A stretch of DNA of 64,000 nucleotides from Cokeromyces recurvatus (Eukaryota > Mucoromycota > Mucoromycetes > Mucorales > Mucoraceae), in assembly GCF_025118155.1 (NCBI RefSeq), contig NW_026251418.1, positions 248,001 through 312,000 of the forward strand, read 5' to 3'. Below are positions 49,750-61,349 of the stretch, piece by piece. The position numbers were made by a program, and so were the translations under genes. The notes under the pieces are model-generated. The model worked only from the letters and a program-made list of their open reading frames with translations, was not told the DNA's origin and did no database searches. How positions within the stretch are numbered: position 1 is the stretch's first letter; every line of letters starts with the position of its first letter.

Positions 49750-50101
49750 TAGACTTGGATAGTGGCTATTGATGAACTTCGTATATCAAGGATAATATGG
49801 ATACACATATTTACAATGACTCGAGCTGAATCGACACACCTTTATTTCTATTGAAATTATGAAGAGTATCCGTCTATACAAAAATGAATAACTTTGTAGG
49901 AATTTTTTTTTTATTTTACTTTCGTAGCATTCAAATTCATACAAGTTGTAGAAAATGACATCTAGTCTAAAAATATTTTGTCTGATTTTCAATTTTAATA
50001 AAATGGAGATTTCTGCACGATACAAACAGCTTTATAACGATATCTTGGCCTTTTTTATTATTTTTATTATTATTATTAATTTTATTTTTATTTATAATAA
50101 G
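49750..50101. promoter_or_regulatory. Upstream region of ABP1
   Basis: 352 bp from the transposon's right flank to the ABP1 ATG, with T-rich and ATT-repeat sequence just before the start. The transposon therefore sits within about 350 bp of a housekeeping start codon. Confidence 0.4.
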
Positions 50102-50252
50102 ATGAGTTTCCACGTTAATTTTGCTCCTCATGGAAAGCAGCTTGATGAAGCATTTCAAGCAGTAATTAGTGACAGAGATGATACAAATTGGTTAATATTT
50201 GCGTTTGACAAAGGCACTTATGATCTTAGAGTTCAAGCAACAGGCGGTAAGA

Positions 50253-50285
<33 letters not shown>

Positions 50286-51880
50286 AAAGAAGCTTAACGT
50301 TGCATATATATTGTAATAAAAAGATGGTGGACTTGAAGAGTTAAATGACGAATTCTCGGATGGAAAGGTTCAATTTGCTTATGCAAAAGTCATTGATCCT
50401 AATACAGAACTTCCAAAATTTGTCTTTATTGGTTGGGTAAGATTATTCATTTTTCATTACTTTGTTATATAAAAAAAAAAGAAAAGTTCTCATTTCTTTT
50501 TATAGTGTGGTAGTGGTGTTCCTGAATTGAGAAAGGCTTTCTTCAACTCACAACTGAATGATGTATCCAAGTTTTTCAAGGTAGATAATATTGAAAAAGA
50601 AAGTCAAAGCTAATTCAATTTGTATTCACATGTAACTACTAGAGTTTTCATGTTCAAATTAATGCTCGAGATGAGGTAATGTAGATGATTAGATATATAA
50701 ATTAACAAGCACTTGTATAAACTTGAAATATGGCTTTAATTAGGCGGATGTTGAACCTAGTCTTATCATGAAACGTGTTGCTGAATCTTCAGGCGCCAAC
50801 TATAGTGTCCATAAAGAAACTGCAAAGCCTCAACCTAGGGTCGAACCTGTGGTAAGGAAGAGAAGAAATATATTGTTATTTGATTTTTTCTTTTTAAAGA
50901 AAAAAACCATAAGAATTAACATATTTACATATTTCTATTTTAAAAGGGTTCTGTCTACAAAAAGACCGAAATTCCTGACATTGCAGCAATGCAACGTGAG
51001 TCCATGAAAAAAGAAAATGCACCCAAACCTGTTGGTACAAATTATACACCTATCCAAACCGCACCAAAGAAATTGGGAAATCGTTGGAATGTAGCACTGC
51101 AAAATCAAGATTCAGGTGCTATGGCAGTTCGTGCTGAACGTGAACGATTTGAAAGAGAGGTACGTGAACGTGAATCTCAAAGAGCCAGAGAGATACTATC
51201 CAATGAGAGTCATAATGAAGATGAAGAGAGATTAAAGGCGATTAAACGTGAACAAGAAGAAGCTGAAAGAAAAGAACGTGAGGCTGAAGAAGAAAGACGT
51301 AGACATGAAGCTGAAGAGGCAGCCAAGATACGTCAACAAGAGGAACAGGAAGCTCTAAGATTGCAGGAAGAGGAAGAAAGACGCCGTCGTATTCAATTAG
51401 AAGAAGAAGAAAAAGAACGTGCTAGATATCAACAACAACAACAACAAGAAGAGGCTGAACGTAAACGTCAAGAAGAAGAGGCCGAGCGTAAACGTCAAGA
51501 AGAAGAGATGCGTAAAGCCGAAGAGGAGGAAAGAAGACGTAGAGCTAGAGAAGAAGAAGAAAACCAGCGTCGTCAACAAGAAGAGGCAGAAAGATTAGAA
51601 CGTCAAAGGCAAGAAGAAGCAGAAAGATTAGAGCATCAAAAGCAAGAAGAAGCAGCTGCTCTTCAATCTCAAATGAATGAGGTAGATATAAATATATGTT
51701 CATTCAAGTTATGTTTTTATTAAATACCCTGTTTTTTTTTTCTTCTTCTTCTTCTCTTATTAGGTCACTGATCGTGCTATTCATGCTTCACAAACTGCTA
51801 GTGCTGCTGCTGCTGTCCCCAATGGTCAATATGAAGGTTTATGCGCTGTTGTTTTATTTGAATATGATGCTGGTAAGAGA

Positions 51881-51911
<31 letters not shown>

Positions 51912-52380
51912 GTAATTCATAATTTCTTTCAACTAAATATGATTATTAACATTAGCTGAGCCCAATGAAATGTCACTTGTGGAAGGTGAAGTTATTTCTC
52001 AAATTGATCAAGTAGATGAAGGATGGTGGTATGGTGTTGGTGAGGATGGTAAAAAACAAGGTTTATTCCCTGCTAACTATGTTCAGCTTTTGGAAGAACA
52101 GCCCTCTTTAGCTCCTAATGAATCTGTATCCACTTCTGCACCAACTTCTACACAAGCCTCAACTCCACTTAAGCAACAATCCGAACAAGAAGAAGATAAG
52201 GGTAATGTTGCTGTTGCGCTTTATGATTATGAAGCAGATGAAGATAATGAAATATCTTTTGTCGAAGGTGATGTTATTACGCATATAGAATTTGTCAGTG
52301 ACGATTGGTGGCAAGGTCTTGCTGCTGATGGTAAATCAGTTGGTCTATTCCCAGCAAACTATGTTGAATTACAGCAATAA
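50102..52380 (+). CDS. ABP1: Actin-binding protein Abp1 (ADF-H + two SH3)
   Basis: Eight exons (50102-50246, 50324-50436, 50506-50580, 50643-50675, 50744-50851, 50947-51681, 51764-51872, 51956-52380) give 580 residues in frame. An ADF-homology domain fills residues 1-140 ([30 protein letters not shown]). A short motif NRWNVAL and about 170 residues of Glu/Arg/Gln-rich charged helix follow (about 270-400). Two SH3 domains end the protein ([15 protein letters not shown] and two GLFPANYV signatures, about 427-482 and 525-578); the yeast protein has one. Abp1 binds F-actin at endocytic patches and recruits Arp2/3 regulators and kinases. Intron 1 contains a pure A-tract of about 29 nt. Identity is strong. 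Confidence 0.95.
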
Positions 52381-52927
52381 ATTATGTAACTTTTATAAAA
52401 TTTGTTATTAAGATATGTAATGTTAAGCTTATTACTACGGCTTGTTATACATAATTTGAATATATGTTATTTTATTGTATAAAAAGTAAGCAAATAAAGA
52501 CCCTAAATGTGATTTTGAGGATATAATTCGTTATTGTTATTTTAGAAATATAAGTATTATTTAGCAAGTATTTAATATAGTAAGGACAATAACAGTAGCA
52601 AAAAAAAAATTACTCCCCTTGTTCAAACATATTTAAAAAGGTACTACTCTCTTTTCTTTTTTTGTAGAAAAAAAAACTAATGAATTTAACAATGAAGATC
52701 AATATTATAAGATATATAACTAATTTTATTTATAATCAACTTTAATAATTAAAAAACTTCCAATTATGTTTGATATAAACCTCTTCGTTATAAACAAACA
52801 CGGTCAGTACTCCAGTAGTTCTTAAACTGAAAGGTTTTTATATTGGTTTAGGAACTACTTTGTTTGTGAATAATCTCCGTAGACTTGTTAAATTATCCAA
52901 AACTTGACTTACAACTAATTAAAGTTG
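52381..52927. other. ABP1 3' region, nothing else seen
   Basis: AT-rich 3' UTR-like sequence with several AATAAA-like words (for example AAATAAAGA near 52494). No gene. Confidence 0.45.
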
Positions 52928-53893
52928 TTAGCAGCATTGGATCATTTGAATAGTTGGTTGTAATGTATGATTTCTTGCATATTCTCCAAATACTCTTGCA
53001 AGAGAATAAGTGATTTCTTGGTTACATTTAGACCGTAATTGCCTGACATATGTTAAAGGATCTGCACCCATGGAAAGCAGCTGATCGCTACTAGCATTAA
53101 GTATTTTAATTGATTTTTTTATCGAGGTGGCTGATAAAAAAATACGTGCATCTGTTGAAGGATTGAAATTTTTTGTCGATGCACCCCCCTCAGGGGCAAG
53201 CTTAACATTATCTACACGAATACTTGAAATGGCCAGAATGTTGCAAGTGTTTGATCCAATTATTAGTTTTTCAGAATTATCAAAAAAAATCTTTGTAATC
53301 TTTAACTTGTTCAGATACTGGGACTTAAAATCAGGAAGTGATGATTGTTGCGGAACTTTCTCAAAATGTGCATCAATACTTGGATATCTGCAATAAGATT
53401 CCACGCCATTAAGGAGAAGCGCGTGACTGCCGTCTACTAAAATCGAACTAGCCAACAAATGTCCCACCACCAAGTACATCTGTGGTCACTTCCTCCAGTA
53501 TGCATTTAAAAGCCCCAAGTGTTCTTCATTTAACATCATATAGCTATCAAACGTGAATAGTTGGCTATATGGACTACTTTTAATTATTTGATAACATGAT
53601 GGGGTTGAAGATGGGTCATCAACATGAGCACAGTCTGCCCATGAGGAAGGCTTGCCGCATGGTGTAGAGAATTTTATTCTTTTTTTACTTCTCTATGTTC
53701 CATGTCTTCAACATTTGCTGTAGTCAGGGCAGTGATTTTTTGCTTGCATCCATCTTCAAAATCAACATCTACATCAAATGGTGATAATTGTAGCGCAGAA
53801 ATAACATTCTGAAGTATCTGACTATTTGATGGATTATCTTCAGGGTACAATGAATTGATAACGTTTTGTACTGAAATTTTTGTTGTTGGTTCT
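52928..53893 (-). pseudogene. Unrecognised broken gene
   Basis: Minus-strand blocks in order: TTKISVQNVINSLYPEDNPS with a long acidic continuation ending at a TAA; after a frame change CGKPSSWADCAHVDD and FDSYMMLNEEHLGLLNAYW; a TGA; then in the same frame PQMYLVVGHLLASSILVDG through to SLARVFGEYARNHTLQPT. Coding-like composition across two breaks (one shift, one TGA where TGG would fit) suggests a decayed gene of about 320 codons, or an intron-containing gene whose splice sites I could not place. No family is recognised. It lies among transposon debris. Confidence 0.4.
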
Positions 53894-54362
53894 ACGTGTC
53901 ATGATTGTAAGATTTATAGCTTTATTCAATAAGATAAATAATCATAATAGAACATATAATACACTTTTATGATAATTGTGTCTATACGCATATTTTAAGT
54001 ATATTTAATCTTGTATAAAAAACAAAAAAATAAAAAATAAAAAAGTCTTTTATGTAAAAATACCTCCTTTTTTTTTTATTAATTCTCTGCTGAGTATGAA
54101 ATTATAAAATAACTTTATAAAATAAACTGGAGTAACACAAGTACGTGAACACTTTGAACACCTTCAAAACACTTTAAATCATAAAAGAATGATGATGTAG
54201 CAGCAAAGTGTAACATATGTAGATGCATTGTTTTTGGTTACCATTGGTCTTCAGTTAATTACACAGTTTTTTAATCTATAATGAGACAGTTGTGTTGTTT
54301 TTTGGAAATCGACACCGAGCTCTTTTCATTTAGAGACAACCTCATAACGCAGACGGAGTTCC

Positions 54363-54410
54363 CTGTCTATGTCTATGTCTGTGTCTATGTCTCCGTCTAT
54401 GTCCATATCG
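54363..54410. repeat. TCTATG/TCTGTG hexamer repeat
   Basis: About eight imperfect tandem copies of a TGTCTA hexamer. It lies just downstream of the transposase fragment and may mark its truncated end. Confidence 0.7.
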
Positions 54411-54479
54411 TACTTCGATGTTTGTTTAAGTGAAAAGAAACGCGTTTTAGTAATATGTTTCTACAGTGCTGGCAACGAA

Positions 54480-54920
54480 ATGATCAAGTTAGGAAATTTT
54501 TCGATCAATTCCGCTCTAGCTAATTCTAATATTGTGACTTTTTGTTTATCAAAGTACTGGATTCAAAAGGTTGTATGTTCAGGAACGAATTTGGGAGGTG
54601 TATCTCTATTACGCCCCTTTGACTTGGTTTCTAGTAAAACAGGGCCAGGCCTCTCTTTATATCCTTTTAGAAGTTTATAAACAGTGCTACGTGGAATCAT
54701 ACACTTCTCAGCTGCTTTTGCTACAGACATACCCTCTTCCCTCATAAGAAAAAAAGTGTTGGATTTGATCTGTACCGTATTTCTTTTTCTTATCTACAAG
54801 TGGAACCGCTTCAACTTTTGCAATTTTTTTGCTGACATCCACAACTTCCATCTTTTCACCGGAAGATTCATCATAAGTGTAAGAGTCGATTTCTTCAGAA
54901 ATGTAATTAATAATGTCCAT
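54480..54920 (-). pseudogene. Transposase N-terminal fragment (IS630/Tc1-like HTH)
   Basis: From the ATG at 54920 the minus strand reads DIINYISEEIDSYTYDESSG and then KKKKYGTDQIQ. After a one-base slip in a T-run it gives MREEGMSVAKAAEKCMIP and RSTVYKLLKGYKE, a helix-turn-helix of the type found at the N-terminus of IS630/Tc1-like transposases. FVPEHTTF is then followed by an in-frame TGA and further similar sequence. The DDE catalytic domain is absent. It is related in layout to the intact transposase at 58702-60009 but diverged in sequence. Confidence 0.65.
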
Positions 54921-55252
54921 GTCAATCTTAGATTAAAGTGTAAAAAATCGAGAAGAGTTTAATCCTAAAAAAATATAAAAATAGAACTTTACATGTTACA
55001 TCACATGATACTAAATTTGAAAAACAACTTACATGCGTCATCTTTTTTGAATATAGGACTTAAGAAAATCCTTTTATTTTGCGATTTATAAAAATAATGG
55101 CAACACGCACTTTGTAATGTGAAATATTTTGTATATATAATTGTATCTAACATTCTTGAAAAAAATGGTAGATGTTTTTGGTTGTGCATGCAAAAATATA
55201 AAAAAAACATTTTCCTTACGAACAAACATAGCCAGTCGCAGATATGACTTAG
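54921..55252. other. Intergenic, nothing recognised
   Basis: AT-rich spacer between the transposase fragment and the tandem array. No supported feature. Confidence 0.4.
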
Positions 55253-55946
55253 TCATTTTCTGACTTACCGCAAATCTTAAACTGTTGGATCCTTGTTAGG
55301 TTTAAGTTTTTAGTTTGGTTATGAACATTCTCCGCGGGCTTGAGGTGTTATCCATGCACTTGACGCAACTAGAAACTACACATGGTAAGAGTTGGCTCAT
55401 TTAAAGGACGGTTTTTGGATGGTCTTTTAAAAGAGTTGCTCGTCGAGAATGTTGTAAGTAAAAGAAGTAAGCAAAGCTTGAAGCCGTAACTGGTCCCAGA
55501 TCATTTTCTGTCTTACCGCAAATCTTAAACTGTTGGATCCTTGTTAGGTTTAAGTTTTTAGTTCGGTTATGAACATTCTCCGCGGGCTTGAGGTGTTATC
55601 CATGCACTTGACGCAACTAGAAACTACACATGGTAAGAGTTGGCTCATTTAAAGGACGGTTTTTGGATGGTCTTTTAAAAGAGTTGCTCGTCGAGAATGT
55701 TGTAAGTAAAAGAAGTAAGCAAAGCTTGAAGCCGTAACTGGTCCCAGATCATTTTCTGTCTTACCGCAAATCTTAAACTGTTGGATCCTTGTTAGGTTTA
55801 AGTTTTTAGTTCGGTTATGAACATTCTCCGCGGGCTTGAGGTGTTATCCATGCACTTGACGCAACTAAGTCAGACGTGGCAGAGTTGGCTCATTTAAAGG
55901 ACAATTTTTGGATGGTCTTTTAAAAGAGTTGCTCGTCGAGAATGTT
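55253..55946. repeat. Tandem array, 248-bp unit, 2.8 copies
   Basis: Units start at 55253, 55501 and 55749, each opening TCATTTTCTG(A/T)CTTACCGC and containing CTCCGCGGGCTTGAGGTG. Copies 1 and 2 differ by only about three bases over 248 bp. Copy 3 is truncated near 55946 and has one replaced patch (GTCAGACGTGGC at about 55871). The unit is less AT-rich than its surroundings and has no long reading frame. Near-identity implies recent amplification or homogenisation. Confidence 0.9.
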
Positions 55947-56490
55947 TTGCTTCTTGCAATGCTTAAATATGAAGAAAAAAAAATTTTTTTATATATTTAA
56001 GGTAATAATACTAAATAAATAGCGTTAACATTTGACTAATCGCCCTTTTTTTCGAGCAATTAATTAAGCGCTTATAAGTTGCAAGAATGATGCAGTTTAC
56101 AGAAGTCAACACAATGTTAATGTTTTTACCAATAAAATAGTCTTTCTGAACAGGATGAATACTTGTACTTTTGATGGACACCTCTAAAATTATGAGTACT
56201 TTTGGTAGCTTTCAATACTTTGTTAGAAACAAACCCTACTATACTTGCTAATACAGTTTGTTTTCTCAAGTTTTACTAGTTTATGTATATTCTATATTCT
56301 ATACTTATTATATATAGCATTGTTTTAAAAGTTATATAGAATATATCCTGTTTGAATTATTCTATGTTTACTTTTTTTATGTATATAAATATTGTGTGCA
56401 GCCATTCTTGAAATATAAAAATGATTTTCATAAAAACTTTAATATCATACAGTTACTATAAAAAAACGAGGTATAAAAGCAAACTCAATA
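55947..56490. other. Intergenic, nothing recognised
   Basis: AT-rich spacer between the tandem array and the stop of the 495-codon gene. No supported feature. Confidence 0.4.
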
Positions 56491-58447
56491 TTAAGGAGAG
56501 AAAGAACCACAGTAGAATGGGCCAAGTAAATGCATACCCACTTTGTCGTCTTCTTCAAGTAATTTTAGAATAGATGGATTAACAATTGTAGAAAGATTAT
56601 CTGAAGGAGCGACATCATTAAATCTATTCTTTACTAAATGTTCAATATGCTCTTTTTTGAGCTGGACAAAATTCAGGATGCTCTCAGTCAAGCGGCTCTA
56701 TCATAAAAAACAACGGTTGGTCAGGTGCAATTCAAATGAACAATAAAATTAGACAAATACCTTCATGCCCCAGAAGAAGTTCAAGAAACAAGGAAGAGTT
56801 TCTAGTTTGTTATCAATATCTGGCTTTATATACAGCGTATCTTCGAGCCACAATTCAAAGATCGGGTCTTTTGGCTCAAAACGTAGGCTCCAGAGGTAAG
56901 TATTTTCTCCTAGAGTTATTAAAAGAAGTAAGAGATAGAGCAAAAAATAATAGACAAATGAATTTAATATCTTACCTGCACCATGCGTGAAAAAGACCTT
57001 ACATTTTTGGAATGTCTCCACACTTGCCATAGGAAATTCATCAGCAATACTTTTTAACATCGCAAGGACTTCAAAGAGACCCTTATGATGATCAAATGCA
57101 ATTTTTGATTTATCTGTAGAACCAAAACAACCTGACGTTTCAAGCAGCAAGATTTCAATGTTTTTTAACCCATAAAGTTTAATAACTCCATCAGCCAGAT
57201 AACTGTGGTTATCTTCTTCATATAATGGGAGAGTTTTAAGCTGTTTACCCATGGATATCAATTGTACCTCCGCATGCCGAAATCCTGCTTTGCACCAATC
57301 TTCACTTTCTTTTAGCCATGTAGCTACTGCTCCGAGAAAGGGATATATAAATAGAGAATTAAATGTTGCTTCTCCGTCCCTGATATCTATAGTTGTAGTA
57401 TGGAAGTCATATCTATATATATATTTATATAGATAGGTCAGTATACATATTAAATTTAAATAATAGCATAAGCTAGCATATAATTTAATAAAGAGTCACT
57501 TACACAGCTCGAAATACAGTTTCTAGAAAATTGTAATTAAATTCGTCATCACCTTCACAAGGAGGTATATTTCGTATAGCTTTTCTATACTCAGAATTAT
57601 TTTCCTGTGTCATAGGTTATCAAATTAGATGTGCTCTGATAAGTTATTAATATGTACACACACGACTTACGCTACTAAAAATATTATCAAGGTATGGAAT
57701 GAATACTTTTGGTAATTCATACACTTTTTCTTCATGGTTTCTTAAATGGTCTTTGTATATATTTTCATCCAAATTGGGACGAGGAGACACATTTTTTCCG
57801 CATCTGATAACATTGTGATTCTCAGGGCTACAATGATAACGGTAATATCTTTTTAGTATGATTTTCTTTTTCTTGATAGGAAAATAAAAAATGTGTTTAC
57901 CTATGAGGATGAAAATTTTGGTTATTTTCTAGAAAACCAATCCAATCTTTCCAAAAGCTAGGATATTCTTCATTTCCTTCTTCCTTCTTTTTATCTTCTC
58001 CTTGCTTCTTTTCATCCTTCTCTTTCTTTTTCTCAAGCTTAAAAGGTGAAAAATATTAATTTTTATATAACTCAATTATTTTTTAATAGTATATTACATT
58101 GTAATTAATGGTTGGATTAGTAACCGTGTTTCCATCTCCAAACAATAATTGTGCACCATAATTAATATTAAGGCGTCTTTTTTTCGATGGCTTTGAGGTA
58201 TTAGCTTTCAACTTTGCCTTGCTAGGCTATAAAAAATGATTCAGTAAGAATTTTTTTTAAAAATAAAGTGACTTACAATCTCATTCAACAAAAAAGAACA
58301 ATAGTGTTTGACTATTTTTGGTACATCTTCTAGCTTGAGGATCCAATCAAGATTGTTGGAATAATCACGAACTATACGATTATAGTGCTTCAATTTATTC
58401 CTATAATCAGCTTGAAAAAAATATTTTTCAAAACACCAATCCTTCAT
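56491..58447 (-). CDS. Spliced lineage-specific protein with a possible nuclease-like fold
   Basis: Eight exons (58277-58447, 58098-58226, 57901-58037, 57671-57827, 57504-57604, 56976-57412, 56761-56909, 56491-56697) join in frame to 495 residues without stops. A charged Lys/Glu linker (about 110-130) precedes the core. The core has ADGVIKLYG, then IEILLLETSGCFG, KIAFDHHKGLFEVLAML and, across an intron, HGAG|ENTYLWSLRFEP. The Asp-Gly...Glu-x(4)-Glu-Thr layout on a beta strand resembles PD-(D/E)XK-type nuclease folds, but the final Lys is not evident; this is inference only. From memory, such proteins recur in Mucoromycota without known function. The frame stays open upstream of the chosen ATG (AREGTKVFFSSHP) to an AATACAG acceptor-like site about 40 nt from a transposon end, so 5' exons may be lost. 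Confidence 0.65.
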
Positions 58448-58510
58448 TGGATGTGATGAGAAGAAAACCTTGGTGCCTTCTCTAGCTGTATTAAGTTTTT
58501 ATTCAGAGTA

Positions 58511-60161
58511 TTGTGTATCCATAATAATAAATAAAGAATAATGAAAATGTCTGTCGCGAAGAATTTGAAAAAGCTGGTCAGATTTTTGAATAAATTTGCC
58601 AACTTTTTTGAAACTCGATTAGTTATTTGTTTGAAATTCATTTGGATCTTTTTTTTTTTTTTTTTTGAAAATATTGTACCTTAAATAATGTTAAGGGAAA
58701 GTTATAGAGGGACCTTATTCAAGCAATTGCTAAGCTGGTTTACAGAATGTTGAATAATATTTTGAAGACGCTCAACAGGTACTTCTTCACTAGCCGCAAT
58801 AATTCTTGAAGTAAGCGTTTCAACATCATTAAGTTTACTTCGCTTTACTTTTCCCTTAAGAATGGACCAAAATTGTTCTATTGGGTTGAGTTCGGGCGAG
58901 TAGGGAGGAAGGTATAATGGCTTAGAGCCCCGACTTACAATTACAGGGTCAATCATAGCAGGAATATGAATTGGAGCATTGTCCACAACAATAAAAAATC
59001 CTTTCATTTCTGGGGACTCATCCATAATATCCATAGTATCGTTAAGAAACAAAAGATAATGATCGCCAGTAGTGCCACTGGGAATAGTTAATTTATCTTC
59101 AGGAGCCTTTCTCTTTTTGGCCCCTACAACTTTCCTTCTCTTAACATTTCCAGATTTTCGCATACTCACATTGACGACACCATTAGCTGATATTGCACCA
59201 AGAACAGTATGTGAGGTAGCCTTGGTGGAAGGAGTTGTGGTAGTTGATTTTGTACCGTGCTGTGACCAACCATGACTACATCGCATATTAATATCAAACC
59301 CGGACTCATCAACAAATATACAATTGTCGAGATAATTGACGCCATTGCTGATCAATTTCTCAACCCACTCAGCACGAGCTTTAAGATTTTTATCTTTGTT
59401 TCTGGCAAGAGGGTGTCGGTTAATAAGTTTGATACTGAGATTACATTCTTCCTTCATAAACTCGGCTACTCTTGTTTTTTTTATTTGTAAGCCAGCAAAG
59501 TTGGCTGTCAAGCTTTCAACTGCGTCCTGGATTGTTGCAGTTGAGTCATCATCAAAAAAGCTGATCAGATAGACCTTATGAGCTTCGTTCAGTTGACTGA
59601 CTGGTCTGTTAGGATTCAGATTCGTCTTTTTGATAGGAATCTTCCTTTCCGGATCATCTTCGTAAGCCTTTTTCCATTTGCGCGCTGTGTTATAATTTAC
59701 ATTTGCGGCTATGGCTGCATCTTTTGGTTTCATGAGTTTTTCTTTCAAAAAATAAAAGTAACGTCTACGGTCTTCCATTGTATAAACGTTATACTCAAGA
59801 GGTCTTTCTTTCTTTGGACTAGCCTCTTTCATGACTGTATCGTCTGAACTGATCGTTTCAAATTGGAGATCCTTATTCTTAATGTATTTTCGTAGATCTG
59901 TTAATCTTTTCAAACGAAATGACTTCTCTTCAACATATGTTTTTGCTTGCTCGCCCTGTTCATCAATGAGATGACCAGCACCATCTTCATAAAAAATATT
60001 CATGCTCATTTGAAAAATAATCACGAAATAATGGTATAAAAAAAGTAACAAAATATACCTCAGATAAAATGGCCCAATTGAGTTTCAAAAAAGTGGGCAA
60101 ATTTATTCAAAAATTTGACCACCTTTTTCAAAAATTCGTCCAATTGACGGCGGACACACTG
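58511..60161 (-). mobile_element. Tc1/mariner-like transposon with long inverted repeats
   Basis: It is bounded by TA at 58509-58510 and 60162-60163. The right end (reverse complement) is CAGTGTGTCCGCC; the left is a diverged TTGTGTATCC. Long imperfect inverted repeats (left about 58511-58622, right about 60072-60161) share GAAAAAG.TGGTCA, ATTTTTGAATAAATTTGCC and ACTTTTTTGAAACTC. It holds one intact transposase gene. The intact frame suggests recent activity; the mismatched ends suggest age, so mobility is uncertain. Confidence 0.8.
58702..60009 (-). CDS. DDE superfamily transposase (IS630/Tc1-mariner-like)
   Basis: An intact 435-residue frame from ATG 60009 (MSMNIFYEDGAG); the frame is open further upstream but without a better start. 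A DNA-binding helix-turn-helix lies at about 95-130 (KPKDAAIAANVNYNTARKWK). The catalytic triad is visible as IFVDESGFD (first Asp), FFIVVDNAPIH (second Asp) and SPELNPIEQFWS (Glu), the DDE_3 pattern. A basic insertion (GNVKRRKVVGAKKRKAPE) sits between the first and second Asp. The enzyme would cut and paste the element at TA sites. It lies alone between two long inverted repeats. No introns. Strong family call; activity is not shown. Confidence 0.93.
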   Translation of the reverse strand: MSMNIFYEDGAGHLIDEQGEQAKTYVEEKSFRLKRLTDLRKYIKNKDLQFETISSDDTVMKEASPKKERPLEYNVYTMEDRRRYFYFLKEKLMKPKDAAIAANVNYNTARKWKKAYEDDPERKIPIKKTNLNPNRPVSQLNEAHKVYLISFFDDDSTATIQDAVESLTANFAGLQIKKTRVAEFMKEECNLSIKLINRHPLARNKDKNLKARAEWVEKLISNGVNYLDNCIFVDESGFDINMRCSHGWSQHGTKSTTTTPSTKATSHTVLGAISANGVVNVSMRKSGNVKRRKVVGAKKRKAPEDKLTIPSGTTGDHYLLFLNDTMDIMDESPEMKGFFIVVDNAPIHIPAMIDPVIVSRGSKPLYLPPYSPELNPIEQFWSILKGKVKRSKLNDVETLTSRIIAASEEVPVERLQNIIQHSVNQLSNCLNKVPL

Positions 60162-60163
60162 TA

Positions 60164-60566
60164 TCATAGTTGGATTATGAATCAATCAGAGACCATTCTT
60201 CAAACAAATATCATGGGTGCCATTGTAGGTATCAATGTAGTGTACAAAGCCATGAAGAAATGTAGCCGAGATAGTCAAATTGCCGCTGTCTCCTCTGTTT
60301 GTGGTCTCTTTAACCTATCCATCTTATTAAGTTATGGTGCCTTAAAAGCGGCTTTTCTGAGCTATTGTCATGATTTGCGTGCTTTTGGTAAAGACGATCA
60401 CATTACAGTGAACACGATTACTCCGGTATATATTACTACGGCCATTACTCAAAGTTCGTCCAGAAAAAACAAACATTTATATTTGACAGCAGATTACTTT
60501 AGTCAGCAAGTCAAAATCGCTCTTGAAAATAATATGCCACTTATTTCGTTACCGCTCCATCAATAA
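60164..60566 (+). pseudogene. Short-chain dehydrogenase, N-terminus lost at the transposon
   Basis: The frame from the TA flank reads ..SWIMNQSETILQTNIMG, then IAAVSSVCGLFN and LSYGALKAAFLSY. That is the SDR active site with catalytic Ser and the Tyr-x3-Lys pair (YGALK). The C-terminus ends normally at a TAA (60564-60566). The Rossmann TGxxxGIG motif and the NAG strand, about the first 90-100 residues, are absent. The coding sequence begins immediately at the right end of the Tc1/mariner-like element, and the missing part is not on the element's other side. Confidence 0.75.
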
Positions 60567-61170
60567 TTTACCTTTGCTGTTGTCAACTTACTAACATTCA
60601 TGGCGAAACTATTTATTTCAAACTTGATCCATCAATGGTTGAAAAAAACCCCTCCCCGATCAAGAAAAGAAAAAACAAACAGACGCAACACGAACAGTAG
60701 ATCGAAACCGAATAACATACATATTAATATAGTTGATTAATTAATAGAGAAAAATTAATCCCAGTTGATTTCTACTACAAAATAATGGTATATAAATCCA
60801 AATAAAAAGGATATATCTACTATATACATATCCATACTATAATATACTTGTGGGAGTATTTATAGGTGAGTGATAATACGAGTAGTAGTAGTAGTAGAAG
60901 AGGAATTTCGAACAAGATGAAGACAGCTACTCTGCTTACTGAGAATTGCGTGTCTTTTACTCTGAAGCATATTTTTCAATGCATGCAATGCAAATACTGT
61001 CAAGCCAATGCCTATCCAATCTTTATCATGAAGATCACGAAGTTCACCGACAGTCATAATATATTAATCCTAAAAATTCTTTACCCAGTGAATAGCTTTA
61101 CCAGCATTGCAATGACTTGAAGGTTTACATTATTGGACAAATGACTCGATATCAGTATCATTGGAGTATT
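60567..61170. other. Spacer with a weak minus-strand frame
   Basis: A 65-codon minus-strand frame (60860-61057) begins TVGELRDLHDKDWIGIGLT, which resembles the end of a SAM-type helical domain but then becomes Ser/Thr repeat-like. It could be the last exon of a gene starting in the 61.2-61.6 kb region, but I found no splice path that keeps frame. Left uncalled. Confidence 0.3.
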
Positions 61171-61349
61171 CTACATATTCAAATTTAGACATGAATAAAG
61201 AGATAAGATTTTTTTTTTACCCTCCAAAACATAAGACACAAGTTGATTATGACAATGGTTGACGTCTATCAATGGAGGTGAACAAGGTTTATAATAACTG
61301 ATATGATCATGATTTTTCGTGGGTTCTGTGATGGCATGACTTGAAGAAA

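Noticed and set aside
52928..54920. One large minus-strand gene joining the unknown pseudogene and the transposase fragment
   Set aside because: No splice path links them, both have their own breaks, and the hexamer repeat at 54363-54410 lies between.
55253..55946. CRISPR-like array
   Set aside because: The repeats are 248 bp, contiguous and without spacers, in a eukaryotic genome. This is a simple tandem repeat.
58444..58641. Extra exon upstream of the 495-codon gene
   Set aside because: Most of the frame is the terminal inverted repeat of the Tc1/mariner-like element.
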